This document shows, in pieces, positions 1 through 10,112 of a stretch of DNA of 64,000 nucleotides. A program made the position numbers and the translations under genes. How positions within the stretch are numbered: position 1 is the stretch's first letter; every line of letters starts with the position of its first letter. The notes under the pieces are model-generated. The model did no database searches, had not been told where the DNA came from, and saw nothing but the letters and a program-made list of their open reading frames with translations. The DNA lies in the NCBI GenBank assembly GCA_051294375.1, contig CM119270.1:412309-476308 (forward strand). Direction: 5' to 3'. The DNA is from Paraspadella gotoi. Taxonomy: Eukaryota > Chaetognatha.

Positions 1-949
1 GGAGAAAGAGCTTCGAGAGATGAGAAAGAGAGCGAGAGAAACGAGACCGGAGAAGCAAAGAGAGACGAGGCAAAGACCGAGCATGAGAAAAGAGAGAGAG
101 ATAAAGAGCACGAGAAGAAAGAGGAGACGAAAGACGAGTCGAGAGAGACAAGACTGAGAGAGAAAGAGAGAGAGAAAAGAGAGCAGAGAAAGAGAGAGAG
201 ATTCCCCTTTTTCTTATTTTTTTAAATGCTTTTCTCTCAATCCACAGAAAAAAAAAATTCGGTATCTGGTTTTCGTTTTTCGCTTGAATCTTCTTATCCT
301 CGAGTTTTGCTCATTTAAAAGGAATCTTGCGCCTTGACGCTTTAAGAGTTCTGCTCTGTCGTCCGCTCCGCCCGTCCTGCCCGTCCGTCTCTTCCTTCGC
401 GCGTTCGCCGGTCCATCCGCTCCGATACGGTTGCATTATTTAACTCTGATTAGTGATCTATTTTTAACATTATTGATTGCTTGATTGATTTGATTGATTC
501 CTGTATCGATTAAGAGCATGGATTATGTTTCACTGCTTGAAATAAATTCAATTGAATGAATCAGGGATTCTTAAGATAGCAATAATACATTATATACTGA
601 AAATCTTTTTAGGACCGCTTGCATGTCTTATTAAACTGATTCATTTAGGACAGATTGATAGATGATTTATGACTTGAATTAGGAGATTATCGATTGATAG
701 AGATTTGATGCATTTGATTGATGATTGAATTCGACAGAGCTTATTATTTATATATAATTTGATTCGATCTGATATATCTTGATTTGAATTTATTGTATGG
801 CAGAGATTACTTGACTTGATCATTGATTTAATGACAGATCATTAATTCCGATTTTGAATATTGATGTGACTGATTGCAAAGATTTGATTGATTGATTGAA
901 TTCATTCATTCATGTCATTCATTAATTATACCATTATCTTCCTCTTTAA

Positions 950-1083
950 GCATGATTTCCTCAAAGACGGCAATCCGCAAGAAATGTCGAACTTCGCACT
1001 GATGTTCGGCATTCATTGCCAAAATCACTTCTATGACGAGCACAACCGATATGAAGTTGCTGCGGCCATATCTCGATTTGAAC
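950..1083 (+). pseudogene. corrupted copy of the upstream LRR-gene exon
   Basis: This stretch mirrors the clean exon at 2754-2877. The core FLKDG is kept, followed by a diverged peptide, and the exon end reads ATTTGAAC before GGGTGGGG instead of the clean ATTTGAAG/GTGGGG donor. Extra bases and changes alter most of the peptide after the first residues. It lies in the noisy arm of the inverted repeat, so the damage may be sequencing error rather than true decay. Confidence 0.65.
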
Positions 1084-1326
1084 GGGTGGGGGGCGTGGCA
1101 AATAATCAATCTATCAATCATCAATAAATCAATCTATATTAAATCAATATTTGTAAAAATCCAGACTTCCAGAGCTTATTGTAAGCATACTAATTCTTTT
1201 TATAAATCAAATTATCAATATGTTAATTAATAATAATCAATTAAGCCAATCAATCAATTATCAAATAACTATAATAAATAAAAAAGCTCAGTTTCATCAA
1301 TCTAATCAATATCTATCAATCTCCAG

Positions 1327-1572
1327 GGTCTCTGCAACCGCACTCTGGCATCTCGACCTCTTACCGACGTGGGATTGAAGTGTCTCGGCTTGGGTGTCTT
1401 CTTCTTCATCGTTACTCAACCCTCAAGCAACAACAATTCTTGGATTAATGAATCAACAACTCACAACATTCCTAAACACGGGAAGTCGTGCGAACTCATT
1501 TCCTGCGGGATCCCCCGCTGGAGAAGGAGAACATTTCTTATCGTTCGGGTTTTGACGGGAGGGGGGGCGTGT
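1327..1572 (+). pseudogene. corrupted copy of the LRR exon
   Basis: It starts after a polypyrimidine-AG acceptor (CTCCAG) and mirrors the clean exon at 2268-2504. The same landmarks can be followed (GLCNR, DVGL, SNNN, the CG.PP motif), but one-base indels throw the frame several times, so the LxxLxLSNNN pattern is lost. It is the partner of the clean exon in the inverted repeat and is not expected to be functional as written. Confidence 0.7.
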
Positions 1573-1745
1573 GAGAGAGGGGGTCTTGAAGGGGGTTTAA
1601 GGGTTTTGAGGGTTAGTGGCCTAATTATGGGGTGTTGGTAGAGGTTGGCTGAGGGTTCGATAGAGAGGTCTTGAGGGTTGAAAGCGTTTTGAGGGAAGTT
1701 AGCAGCGGGCTGGAGGTGTCGGTAGTGAAGGGGTCGGCTCATTTA
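1556..1745 (+). repeat. G-rich ~20-bp minisatellite, left arm
   Basis: Degenerate copies of a GAGGGGGTCTTGAAGGGG-like unit follow the LRR exon copy. The mirror block lies at 2088-2285. Runs of three to seven G recur on this strand, so G-quadruplex formation is possible. No gene is seen here. Confidence 0.65.
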
Positions 1746-1866
1746 TTGTCTCTTGTTTTTGAGTTTGAAAATTGTTTTAATTTATTTTAATGTGTCTTAA
1801 ACTTTCTTCTGTGTGGAAATAATATTAATACTTCTTTTTTTTTCTTTCTTTCTTTCTTCTTTCTTT

Positions 1867-1917
<51 letters not shown>

Positions 1918-2087
1918 NNNNNNNNNNNNNNNNNNNNNNNNNAAGAAAAAAAGAAAGAAAGAAAGAAAGAAAAAAGAAAGAAGTAATTAAATATTTCCAC
2001 ACAGAAAAAGTTTAAACCAATGTAAAATAAATTAAAACAATATTTCAAACTCAAACCAAGAGACAAATAATGAGCCGACCCCCTCAC

Positions 2088-2267
2088 TACCACCTCCAGA
2101 CCCCTCTAACTCCCTCAAAACGCTTCTAACCCCCTCAAGACCTCTCTAACCCCCTCTAGACCCCTCAACCCCCTTAAGACCCCTCTAACCACCTCCAGAC
2201 CCCAATAACCATTTTAGGCCCCACTAACCCCTTCAAGACCCCTCTAACCCCCTCAAGACCCCCCTCC
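2088..2267 (-). repeat. C-rich ~20-bp minisatellite downstream of the LRR gene
   Basis: About nine degenerate copies of ACCCCTCTAACCCCCTCAAG lie immediately downstream (minus-strand sense) of the stop codon of the LRR exon. The transcribed strand of any 3' UTR would be G-rich, with G-quadruplex potential. This is seen directly; a function is not implied. Confidence 0.75.
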
Positions 2268-2504
2268 TCAACACCCCCCCTCCCCCTCAAAACCCAACCG
2301 ATAGAAATGTTCTCTCTCCAGCGGGGGATTCCCGCAGAGAATGAGTTCCACGACTCCCGTGTTGTGAATGTTGTTGAGTTGATTCCAATCCAGATTGTTG
2401 TTGCTGAGGTTGAGGTAACCGATGAAAGGAAAGACCCCAAGGCCGGAGAGCACTTCCAATCCCACGTCGGAGAGGTCGAGATGCCAGATGCGGTTGCAGA
2501 GACC
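2268..2504 (-). CDS. leucine-rich-repeat protein, probable last exon
   Basis: On the minus strand an acceptor (CTCCCACCAG) opens an in-frame exon of 78 codons ending in TGA. The peptide begins GLCNRIWHLDLSDVGL and continues through two leucine-rich repeats: IWHLDLSDVGLEVL, then FIGYLNLSNNNLDW. It then has VVELILCGNPPLERE, a third repeat-like strand with the N-P spacing common at LRR ends, and closes with a short acidic/glycine tail. LxxLxLSxNxL is the hallmark of the family; such repeats make curved protein-binding surfaces. The upstream exon at 2754-2877 ends in phase 0 and this one starts in phase 0, with a 249-bp TTGA-rich intron between. The rest of the gene is not in clean sequence here. 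The exact protein cannot be named; the tail could instead be read-through intron if a donor was missed. Confidence 0.75.
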   Translation of the reverse strand, partial: GLCNRIWHLDLSDVGLEVLSGLGVFPFIGYLNLSNNNLDWNQLNNIHNTGVVELILCGNPPLEREHFYRLGFEGEGGC

Positions 2505-2709
2505 CTGGTGGGAGATTGATTAGATTGATTAGATTGATTGAATAACTGACTTTTTTATTTATTATATTATTTGATTAATTGATTGATTGCTTAGATTGAT
2601 TTATTGATTAATTAACATATTGATAGATTTGATTTATAAAAAGAATTAGTATCTTGACACATAGCTGTCTGGAAGTCTGGATTTATTTACAAATATTAAT
2701 TTAATTATA

Positions 2710-2740
<31 letters not shown>

Positions 2741-2753
2741 TTCCACCCCCCAC

Positions 2754-2877
2754 CTTCAAATCGAGAATGGGCAGCAACTTCATCGGTTGTCTCGTCATGA
2801 AATGATTTTTGCAATGAATCGAACGACAGTCGAAGGTCGACATCTCTTCGCCGATTCCGTCTTTGAGGAAAGTCAGT
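2754..2877 (-). CDS. internal exon of the LRR gene
   Basis: Minus-strand exon bounded by a CTCTCTCTAG acceptor and an AAG/GTGGGG donor: 124 nt, with one base completing a codon from an exon further upstream, then LTFLKDGIGEEMSTF and on to the end LLPILDLK. It ends in phase 0 and joins in frame to the LRR exon at 2504. The LLPILDLK end resembles the LxxLxL strand of a leucine-rich repeat, so the repeat region probably runs across the junction. The start codon and earlier exons are not found in the clean arm. Confidence 0.65.
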
Positions 2878-2879
2878 CT

Positions 2880-3350
2880 AGAGAGAGAAGAATGAATGTA
2901 TGAATTAATGAATGAATGAATGAATCAATCAATCAATCAATCAATCTTTCAATCAGTCAGTCAATTATTCAAATCAATTAAATGATCTCTCATTAAATCA
3001 ATGAATCAATCAAGTAATCTCTCATACAATAAATCAATCAATATATCAATCAATCAAATTATATAATAATAATCTCGAATTCAATCAATCAATCAATCAA
3101 TCTATCAAATAATCTCTAATTCAATCAATAAATCAATCTATCAATCTGTCTATGAATCATTTAATCGACAATCACGTCTAAAAAGATTTTCAGTATATAA
3201 ATTATTCTATCTAAGAATCCCTGATTCATTCAATTAATTATTCAAGAAGTGAAACAAATCCATCTCTTAATCGATACAGGAATCAATCAATCAATCAAGC
3301 AATCAATAATTTAAAAATAGATCACATAATCAATTAAATAATCAACCGTC
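2880..3350. repeat. ATCA/TTGA-rich degenerate simple repeat
   Basis: Long stretches of CAATCAATCAAT with interruptions, upstream of the LRR exon on the minus strand and mirrored at 470-900. The same TTGA/TCAA motif fills introns of the second gene at 10160-10335 and 13905-14095. No gene is seen. Confidence 0.8.
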
Positions 3351-3552
3351 GGACGGATGGACCGGCGAACGCGCGAAGGAAGAGACGGACGGGCGGACGG
3401 GCGGACGGACGGACAGACAGACTATTAAGCGTCAAGCGCAAAATTCTTTTAATGAGCAAAACTCGAGGATAAAGAAATTCAAGCGAAAACGAAAACCAGA
3501 CGAATTTTTTTTTTCTTTGGATGAAAAAACATTTAAAAAAATAAAGAAAAAA

Positions 3553-3559
3553 AGGGGAA

Positions 3560-3591
<32 letters not shown>

Positions 3592-4160
3592 CCCTCGTCT
3601 TCTCCATCATTCCCATCCCCCGCACTCTTTCTCCCCTCTCTCTCTCTTTCTCTCTTTCGTCTTTATCTCTCTCTTTCTCTCCTCTCTCTTTCTCTCTCTC
3701 TTTCTCTCTCTCTTTCTCTTCTCTCTTTCTCCACACTCTTTCTCTCTCTCTTTTCTCTCTCTCTCTTTCTCTCCCCTCTTGTTCTCTAGTCTCTCTCTTC
3801 TCTCTCTCTCTTTCCTCTCTCCTCTCCTTCCTCTCTTCTCTTTTCCTCTCCTCTCTTTCTCGTGCTCTCTTTGTCTCTGCTCTCTGGAGACTTTTGGCTC
3901 TCTCTCTCCTCCTCTCCCTCTCTATTTTTACTTCTGCTGTATCCCCCTCTCTCTTTCCTCATCAATACCCCCTCTTTTCCTTCCCTCCCCTCTCTACCCT
4001 TTCCCCCCTCTTTTCGCCCTCCTCCCCTCTCCCCCGTTTCCCCGCTCTTTTCCTCCTCCGCCTCTCCCCCTCTCCCCGGCCTCTTGCTCTTTTCCTCTCT
4101 TTCGCCCCTCCCCCTGCTCCCTCTCTTTGCCTTCCTCTCCTCCCCCCTTCCACTGTTACC
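3553..4160. repeat. CT-rich polypyrimidine tract
   Basis: 600 bp of CTCTCT/TTTCTCTC grading into CCCCTCTCC-rich sequence. Open frames on both strands here are only the repeat read as Ser/Leu/Pro or Arg/Glu. The C-rich end closely resembles 8373-8475, beside the 70-bp satellite. Confidence 0.85.
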
Positions 4161-4205
4161 TGATGACGGAAAATATCCCCGGGCCACTTTATCACAGCTA
4201 CGATC
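4161..4205 (-). repeat. single diverged relative of the 70-bp satellite unit
   Basis: The segment starting GATGACGGAAAATATC (4162-4177), followed by GGGCC and TATC, matches the reverse complement of the satellite unit repeated at 7126-8372. It is preceded by the same C-rich tract that borders the satellite on its right. It is probably a solitary ancestral or derived copy. Confidence 0.6.
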
Positions 4206-5560
4206 TCAATAGATTTTCGTAAAGTTGGTTGAATTTATAAAGTTCCTGAAGCGCGATAGTCTGACCTTTAGAATATTTGGTTTTGGTTTGATCAAGGTTG
4301 ATTTTTGTTTATCAAGTTGTCATTTTTGACATAAATGATTTTTTAACTAACTTTTTTTGACATGGCGACTTTAACCGTTAGGTAAAATAGTTTTTTGAAT
4401 AAATATTTATTCTTTTCTACGATTTATTGGAAGCCTGCTTTTCATAGGATTTCATGCTGACATAGCTTCTTTCAATGATTAAAGTGAACTATAACTGGAT
4501 ACGTGGCATGCAGATTGACAGCATCATTTTCTCAGTACTTTCTTTTCATTTAAGTTCCGAAATTTTCATCTTTAAGGTCCTGGGGTTAACTAGGGTTAAA
4601 CGAAATTGAACTTGGATGGTATTTATAGTCAGGAGTATTTCCCATTTATTAGCCCCCTGTTGCGGTTTTTTGGCGGTTTTTCCATTTAAGAAAGAAATAG
4701 GCCTCACCCAGTTGACTAGTTCATGCAAATTAAGATAAAGTTAAATTCCATTTTTATTATATTTGACTAAAATAAATACCTAAAGCCTTCAGTGATTTAA
4801 ATAAATATATAAGATTTAAAGATATATTTTTAAGCTTTTCATCATATATTATGTTTTCAAAAAAAATTATTTTCTTCTAATGAGAAACCAAATTATTTAT
4901 CCGAGGAGGTCAGATCAAATTAAATTGTTTTGAAAATATCGAATACTGCATTTGAACATCTGCGTTACCGTAGGTTCTAGTATAATGCATTTAAATGTAC
5001 TTTAAATAGTCAGTTTTTCATATTTCGTGCTTACTATGTTTAAAGCGGATTCCTTCGGTTTTAAATATCAAAAGAGATATAAGATAAACAAACAGTAATC
5101 TTCGCAATTTTTAATTTTCTATATAAATTTAACTATAAAAAAAGGTTGAAAATCAAAACTTTGCCGGAAAATCAATTAAAATAGTTGTGATCAATTAAAA
5201 TATCAGGAATTATGCGGCAAAATGTCCAAAGCAAAACTAATATAGATTAGTCATAGATCATGTTGCTTAAGAACTAACAACGGGAACAAACAGTAAACAA
5301 CGACAAATATGGCAGTGTGAAACGTTCATATTCCATTCCAAAAGAAAAATTTTAAGTGAAATATATTGTTAATATTTATTTAATTTAATTCTTGTTTTTT
5401 ACTGACGACTAAACATGTTTCTCCTGTGCCATCTGTCAAAATGTCTGATAATCTTTTAAAAATTGGATTTTATTGTGAAGTCTCACATTTTTTGTTTTGG
5501 TACCGTTCACGCTGAGGTCGCCTAATGACCTACATACTTATTTTTTGCTTTACTTTTTCA
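4206..5560. other. AT-rich intergenic DNA, no gene seen
   Basis: Both strands are full of stop codons, with no splice-bounded coding stretch or recognisable repeat. Only short scattered A/T runs stand out. Confidence 0.6.
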
Positions 5561-5574
5561 AGTCCAGTATGTAC

Positions 5575-5840
5575 CGTCTCTCTTCTCCTCTCAATCTCTC
5601 TCGTCTATATATATATATACAATTTATCACATATAGAAAGAAAAGAAGGGGAGAAAGAGAGAGAGAAAATGAAGGAAATATATATATACTTCTCTCTCTC
5701 TCTTCTTCTGTCTGTATCTGTCAGTCTCTCTTTCTAAAATCAACATCTTCTTCCCGCTCTTTTGCCTCTCTCTCACACTCTTCTCCTCTCTCTATCTCCT
5801 CTTTCTTATCTGTCTCTCTCCTCTCTCTCTTTGTAGATGG
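5575..5840. repeat. CT/TA microsatellite cluster
   Basis: TCTCTC runs, a short TATATATATA run (5608-5620) and a second TATATATA run near 5680, ending in CT-rich sequence. The frames through it are low-complexity. Confidence 0.7.
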
Positions 5841-6285
5841 CGCAGGATTCAGTTCACTCCAACGTGAAACGAATGAGAACCGGGAATGAGTTTGGCGGTG
5901 ATGTTGGCACCTGCTTAGTTGTGTATTGCTTTATTTAAAAGGCATTACTAAAAGCGCAATTTGTTTGGTTATTAGTTTATTAGTTTATTGTTTATTAGTT
6001 TATTTATCTTTAATCTTTTTCAAATTTCAAGTTTACCTAACTTATCTATCCTTGTTGTACATTAAAAATGTCATGTTTGCTCTCTCTCTCTCTCACTTTG
6101 CAAAATTGTCAAAAAACAACTTACTTCGCCCTTTTTCCCTGTCCTTATCTTCACCTGTTCGCTTACATCTGACGCACTGTCCCTTTTCTCGGTCAATTCT
6201 TTGTTGGAAATCTCTCTCTCTCTTTCTTCTCTCTATCTCTATGCTCACCCACTTACGTCTATGAAAGTTGTCCCAAAACAAGCCT

Positions 6286-6343
6286 GAATGAGTGATGAAG
6301 ACTCAAAAAATGTAAGAGACGAAACATTTCCGTCACTGAATGT
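6286..6343 (+). ncRNA. hammerhead-ribozyme-like motif (degenerate)
   Basis: The order of a type I hammerhead core is present: GTGATGA (6292-6298; consensus CTGATGA, so C3 is changed), a stem II candidate GACTC/GAGAC with one mismatch, then GAAA (6321-6324), a minimal stem III (C.G closing ATTTCC), GTC (6332-6334) and ACT, which can pair with AGT before the core. It is followed by AATAAAAATCGTT, the same downstream motif as the other copies in this window. Because C3 is essential in the known family, this copy is probably inactive. Homology to the others is inferred from order and flanks. Confidence 0.4.
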
Positions 6344-6439
6344 ATAAATAAAAATCGTTGTGGATTAAACTTTCTTTCCACTTGTGTTTGAGTTATTTGA
6401 ATTAAAGAGCGAATCTTATTACGTCAAACGATTTTATTT

Positions 6440-6488
6440 TAATTGTACAGACTTTCGGCTTTCCATTCAAAGTTTCATCAGTGCTTTG
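6440..6488 (-). ncRNA. hammerhead-ribozyme-like motif
   Basis: On the minus strand: CTGATGA (6475-6481), a hairpin CTTT-loop-AAAG, then CC, GAAA (6453-6456) and GTC immediately after, followed by TGT which can pair with GCA before the core. Compared with the textbook hammerhead there are extra bases between A9 and stem II, and stem III is almost absent. Minimal stem III is known in hammerheads of animal repeats, which then act as dimers. Activity is not shown. Confidence 0.45.
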
Positions 6489-6519
6489 AGCATTTCACAA
6501 TTTCAAATGTAAATCTAAA

Positions 6520-6538
6520 TTGAACCTTTGGAGAGGAG

Positions 6539-6579
<41 letters not shown>

Positions 6580-6680
6580 AAATGGCAATCACAAAAAAGT
6601 GAGAACAGGACAGTGGGTGAAATGTGAGGAAACAGGTTTAAGTTGAAAAGAGAGAGAGAGAGAGAAGGGAAGCAGAGGTT
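6520..6680. repeat. GA microsatellites inside the short element
   Basis: Two (GA)n runs (6534-6576 and 6650-6666) form the low-complexity interior of the 6397-6745 element. The equivalent interior of its relatives at 40860-41020 and 43500-43690 is CT-rich, consistent with opposite orientation. Confidence 0.75.
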
Positions 6681-6789
6681 AACAATTTGGAGTACCATTA
6701 AAATAAAGTCATTGATGTAATAAGACTTGGTCTTTAATCTAAATAATAAAATCGTTGTCACCATTAAAAACTTTAGTTTTTTCAAACTC

Positions 6790-7120
6790 CGCTACGTTAT
6801 ATTCAACTAAAAACGCATGAACGGTTATAATTCTTGCAATTTGCATATTTGTAGTGAAGAGATTTTAAAATAAAAAGGAAGAAAAACAAACAAATAGAAA
6901 CAAATATTTAATAAGAAAAAGTTATACAACTTATATAAATGAAAACTATAATATTATATACAGCATAAATCCCTTTTTTTAATTTTTAAAAAAAATAATT
7001 TTAATAGATATGAACTTAGATTGAGAGATTAAAGTTCTTAGTCATTATTAAAATGTCAAAAACGGATTTCTAGCGGTGGGTGGGATGTTGGCTCAATTAC
7101 CCAAAACTATTAAAAAAAAA
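6790..7120. other. AT-rich spacer, nothing recognised
   Basis: A/T-rich sequence with no open frame of note; it leads into the satellite array. Confidence 0.5.
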
Positions 7121-7125
7121 AAGGA

Positions 7126-8372
7126 GTCGTTCTGGCTCGATAGCGAGGCCCTGTGATATTTTCCGTCATCCACCCTACTAAGCTCATATAGTGTAAGTGC
7201 GTTCTGGCTCGATAGCGAGGCCGCTGTGATATTTTCCGTCATCGCCACCCTACTAAGCTCATATAGTGTAGTCGTTTTCTGGGGCTCGATAGCGAGGCCT
7301 GTGATATTTCCGTCATGCACCCTACTAAGCTCATATAGTGTAGTCGTTCTGGCTCGATAGCGGAGGCCTGTGATATTTTCCGTCGATTCCACCTAACTAA
7401 GCTCAATATAGTGTAGTCGTTCGCTGGGCTGCGTAGCGAGGCGCCTGTGGATATTTGTCCGTCATCCACGCTACTAAGGCTCATATTAGTGTAGTCGTTC
7501 TGGCTCGATAGCGAGGCCGCTGCTGATATTTTCCGTCATGCACACCCTATAAGCTCATAATAGTGTAAGTCGTATCTGGCTCGATAGCGTAGGCCCTGTG
7601 ATAATTTTTCCGTCATCCACCCTATAGGCTCATATAGTGTAGTCGTTCTGCTCGATAGCGAGGCCCTGGCTGTGATATTTCTCCCGTCATCTGCACCCGT
7701 ACTAAGCTCATATAGTGTAGTCTGTTCTGGCTCGATTAGCGAGGCCCCGTGATATTTTCCGTCATCCACACTACTAAGCTCATATAGTGTAGTCGTTCTG
7801 GGCTCGATAGCGAGGCCCTGTGAATATTTTCGCGTCTCCACCTAACTAAGCTCAATATAGTGTAGGTCGTTCTGGCTCGATAGCGAGGGCCCTGTGATAT
7901 TTTCCGTCATCCACCCTACTAAGCCTCATATAGTGTAGTCGTTCTGGCTGCGATAGCGAGGCCCTGTGATATTTCCGATCATCACCCCTACTAAGCGCTC
8001 ATTAGTGTAGCTCGTTCTGGCTCGATAGCGAGGCCCTGTGATATTTTCCGTCATCGCACCCCTACTAAGCTCATAATAGTCGTAGTCGTTCTGGCTTCGA
8101 TAGCGAGGCCCTGTGTATTTTCGTCATCCACCCTACTAAGCTCATATAGTGTAAGTCGTTCTGGCTCGATAGCGAGGCCCTGTGAAATTTTCCGTCATCA
8201 CACGCCTACTAAGTCATAATAGGTGTAGTCGTTCTGGCTCGATTAGCGAGGCCCTGTGATATTTTCCGTCAATCACCCTAACTAAGCTGCATATAGTGTA
8301 GTCGTTCTGGCTCCGATAGCGAGGCCCTGTTGAATATTTTTCCGTCATCCACCCTACTAAGCTCATATAGTG
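7126..8372 (+). repeat. 70-bp tandem satellite, about 17 copies
   Basis: The unit runs from GTCGTTCTGGCTCGATAGCG through GAGGCCCTGTGATATTTTCC and CCACCCTACTAAGC to CATATAGTGTA, about 70 bp. Almost every copy differs from the consensus by one-base insertions or deletions spread at random, so measured spacing is 67-78 bp. The conserved consensus with random indels looks like read error over a near-identical array. Open frames across it are shadows. Its left border is an A-run and its right border the C-rich tract. Confidence 0.95.
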
Positions 8373-8475
8373 CTTCCCCGCTCCCTCTCTTTGCCTCGCC
8401 TCTCCCCTCCCCCTCTCCCCTGCCTCCCCCTCTTTTCCCCTCCCCTACTCCTCCCTGTCCCCTCCCTCTCCCCCA
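8373..8475. repeat. C-rich tract bordering the satellite
   Basis: Near copy of the C-rich end at 4090-4150 (shared GCTCCCTCTCTTTGCCT). The satellite and its solitary relative at 4161 therefore share a neighbour, pointing to a duplicated block. Confidence 0.6.
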
Positions 8476-8623
8476 AACTACCGCCTGTTTTCTTCCAAAA
8501 TAATGTTATCCCAGGGATTACGGTTGTATGCAAATTAAGTCGTAATGTGGCAGTTTATATGCAAATCGCGTGAGACGAAAGCAATAGAAATCGTTTTCTT
8601 GATGATGCGAAACAGAGGACAGG

Positions 8624-8800
8624 GAAGACGACGACGACGACGACGAACGACGATGACGACGAAAACGATGGCGATCGATTATGACGACGACGACGATTAT
8701 GACGGACCGAGACGACGACGACGACGATGGCGACGATTATGACGATGACGAACCTCGACGACGGAGGACGATAACGAAGACGATGACGATGATGGCAGCA
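8624..8800. repeat. degenerate (GAC)n triplet array
   Basis: GACGACGACGA with GATGAC and GAACGACGAT variants, followed by GA runs at 8838-8905. Frames read as poly-Arg, poly-Asp or poly-Thr and are not treated as genes. Confidence 0.8.
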
Positions 8801-8858
8801 CCATAAAAAGACATTTTCCTTCTTTGTGAAGACCAGACGCAGAGAGAGAAAGAGGAGA

Positions 8859-8893
<35 letters not shown>

Positions 8894-9029
8894 GAGAGAG
8901 GATTGAGATGGAGAGAGATGAGAGATAAAGAAAGGATAGAGATAAAGGAAGAAGACTAAGTGTTCTTAAAGAATTATATCAAAAAACGGAGGAAAAGCTA
9001 AAAACATTTTGTGTTTGAAAAAGTTAAAA

Positions 9030-9056
9030 GAAGAAAGAGCAAATTGGTTAAAACTG

Positions 9057-9097
<41 letters not shown>

Positions 9098-9180
9098 GTC
9101 ATCACTAAAAAGAGCAAATTGGTTCAATCTGTCATCATCTGTGATATTTAAACTGTCATCTTCTGTGATACTTAAACTTA
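9030..9180. repeat. (ATC)n array in a duplicated 75-bp context
   Basis: A pure CATCAT run (9058-9097) lies between two copies of AAAGAGCAAATTGGTT (near 9035 and 9108). A TCTGTGATA motif then recurs twice. This looks like local tandem duplication with triplet expansion. Confidence 0.7.
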
Positions 9181-9299
9181 TTAGTTGTTTAAAAGAATGT
9201 TTTTGTAAAGAGTACAAAGATAACTTTTTCACGTTCAAACTATCCTTAATTTCTCTTTATTCAGTCAGAAAAAAAATTCCCTGTGATCTTCTCACATTT

Positions 9300-9880
9300 T
9301 TAATTCTAATTCACCCCCACTTTCCTTTCCTCCCCCCACTCTCCCCGTGAATTACAAAAATGTCAATAATATTTTCAGTCTCAAATTCCATTCCCTTTTC
9401 ACATTCCTACTTTCACAACAAAGTAGTTCATTTAAAAGTCATTGTTATTTTATTCCTTCGCGCATTTTCCCCTCGACGTTTCACTGAAATAAAACTCACG
9501 TTCATTTTACTTTGGTCACAAATTCTTTATCACTAAAAATTCCGTCCTCCACTTCCTCTCTCTTCCTTCCCCTCCCCCTCTTCATCTTCCTCCTTTTCTT
9601 CCTCCCTCCCTCCCATTTCCCCCTCCCTCTTCCGTCTATCTATCTTCTTTCCTCCCTTACTCCCTTCCTCTTCCCTTATCCTTCTCTTCCTGCCCCTTCT
9701 CTCTCTTTCCTCCTTTACACTCTCTTCTTTCTTCCTCTTCCTCCCCCTTCTCTCTCTTTTATCCCTTACTCCCTTTCTTCTCTTCCTTCCTCTCTTCCTC
9801 CCTTCTCTCTCTTTCCTTCCCTTACTCCCTTTCTATTTTTTTCCTCTCTCTCCTCCCCTTCTTCCTCCTCCCTTCCCTTT
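9300..9880. repeat. CT-rich polypyrimidine DNA 3' of the nine-exon gene
   Basis: CCTCCC/TTCCTCTC-rich DNA without stops in one plus-strand frame (Ser/Leu/Pro). As the minus-strand gene ends at 9882, this would be its purine-rich 3' flank or 3' UTR. No clear AATAAA site could be tied to the gene. Confidence 0.6.
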
Positions 9881-9881
9881 C

Positions 9882-10112
9882 TCACTTGTATTTCCTCCCG
9901 TCCATCTCAAAGAATTCCTCTTGCTCTCCCCCTCCTCCTCCTCCTCCTCCTCCTGCCATTTGACCGCATAGACATCTCTCCATCATCGTGAACTCGTCCT
10001 CTTCCTCTTCACTCTGCGCCTTCTTCTTCTCCGTCTTCGACTCCAGCATCGCCCCAGCAGTCATCTGCTCCATCATCATTCGCTCGAGCCAAGTGGGTTC
10101 GCGACCCCGGCG
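9882..10112 (-). CDS. exon 9 (probable last) of the nine-exon gene
   Basis: Acceptor CTCCTTCAACAG, then RRGREPTWLERMMMEQMTAG and a Lys/Glu-rich stretch. It continues with MMERCLCGQMA, nine glycines (a GGA array) and EEFFEMDGRKYK, then TGA. The last codons also form a fair donor (ACAA/GTGAGA at 9885), so continued splicing is possible. The poly-Gly run probably varies between individuals. Confidence 0.7.
   Translation of the reverse strand, partial: RRGREPTWLERMMMEQMTAGAMLESKTEKKKAQSEEEEDEFTMMERCLCGQMAGGGGGGGGGEQEEFFEMDGRKYK

Larger units (their letters stand above)
1..1917. repeat. left arm of a ~1.9-kb inverted repeat (low-quality copy)
   Basis: Read backwards, this arm matches 1943-3870 along its whole length: purine tract (1-215), GTCC-rich block (360-420), TTGATTGA-rich stretches (470-900), two exon copies, the G-rich block (1556-1740) and the CTTT/CT run at the gap. 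The two arms meet at a 25-N gap (1918-1942). This arm differs by many single-base insertions and substitutions, for example in the GTCC block and both exon copies. That is seen in the sequence. Whether it is a real palindromic duplication with decay or a read/haplotype joined backwards is inference; the noise and the 25-N join favour assembly. Confidence 0.85.
1943..3870. repeat. right arm of the inverted repeat (clean copy)
   Basis: Reverse-complement partner of 1-1917. It carries the intact exons of the LRR gene on the minus strand (2754-2877 and 2268-2504), the C-rich minisatellite, ATCA/TTGA-rich intronic sequence (2880-3350), a GGAC-rich block (3355-3420) and a CT-rich tract from 3553. 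The clean splice sites and open frames here, against broken ones in the other arm, make this the copy to trust. Confidence 0.85.
6397..6745 (-). mobile_element. hammerhead-like short element, reverse orientation
   Basis: Read on the minus strand this matches the 511-bp insertion at 40685-41195: inverted terminal sequences, GTTAACCTCTGC near one end, an internal CT-rich array, then CTGATGA...GAAA and TAAAATAAAATCGTTT near the other end. The left terminus here reads TTGAATTAAAGAGCG, leading to CAAACGATTTTATT. No protein is encoded. Flanking duplications cannot be fixed because it abuts another copy in opposite orientation. Confidence 0.6.

Noticed and set aside
7093-7841. ORFs rich in TLYELSRV across the satellite
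   Set aside because: Translation of the 70-bp unit; frames break at random indels.
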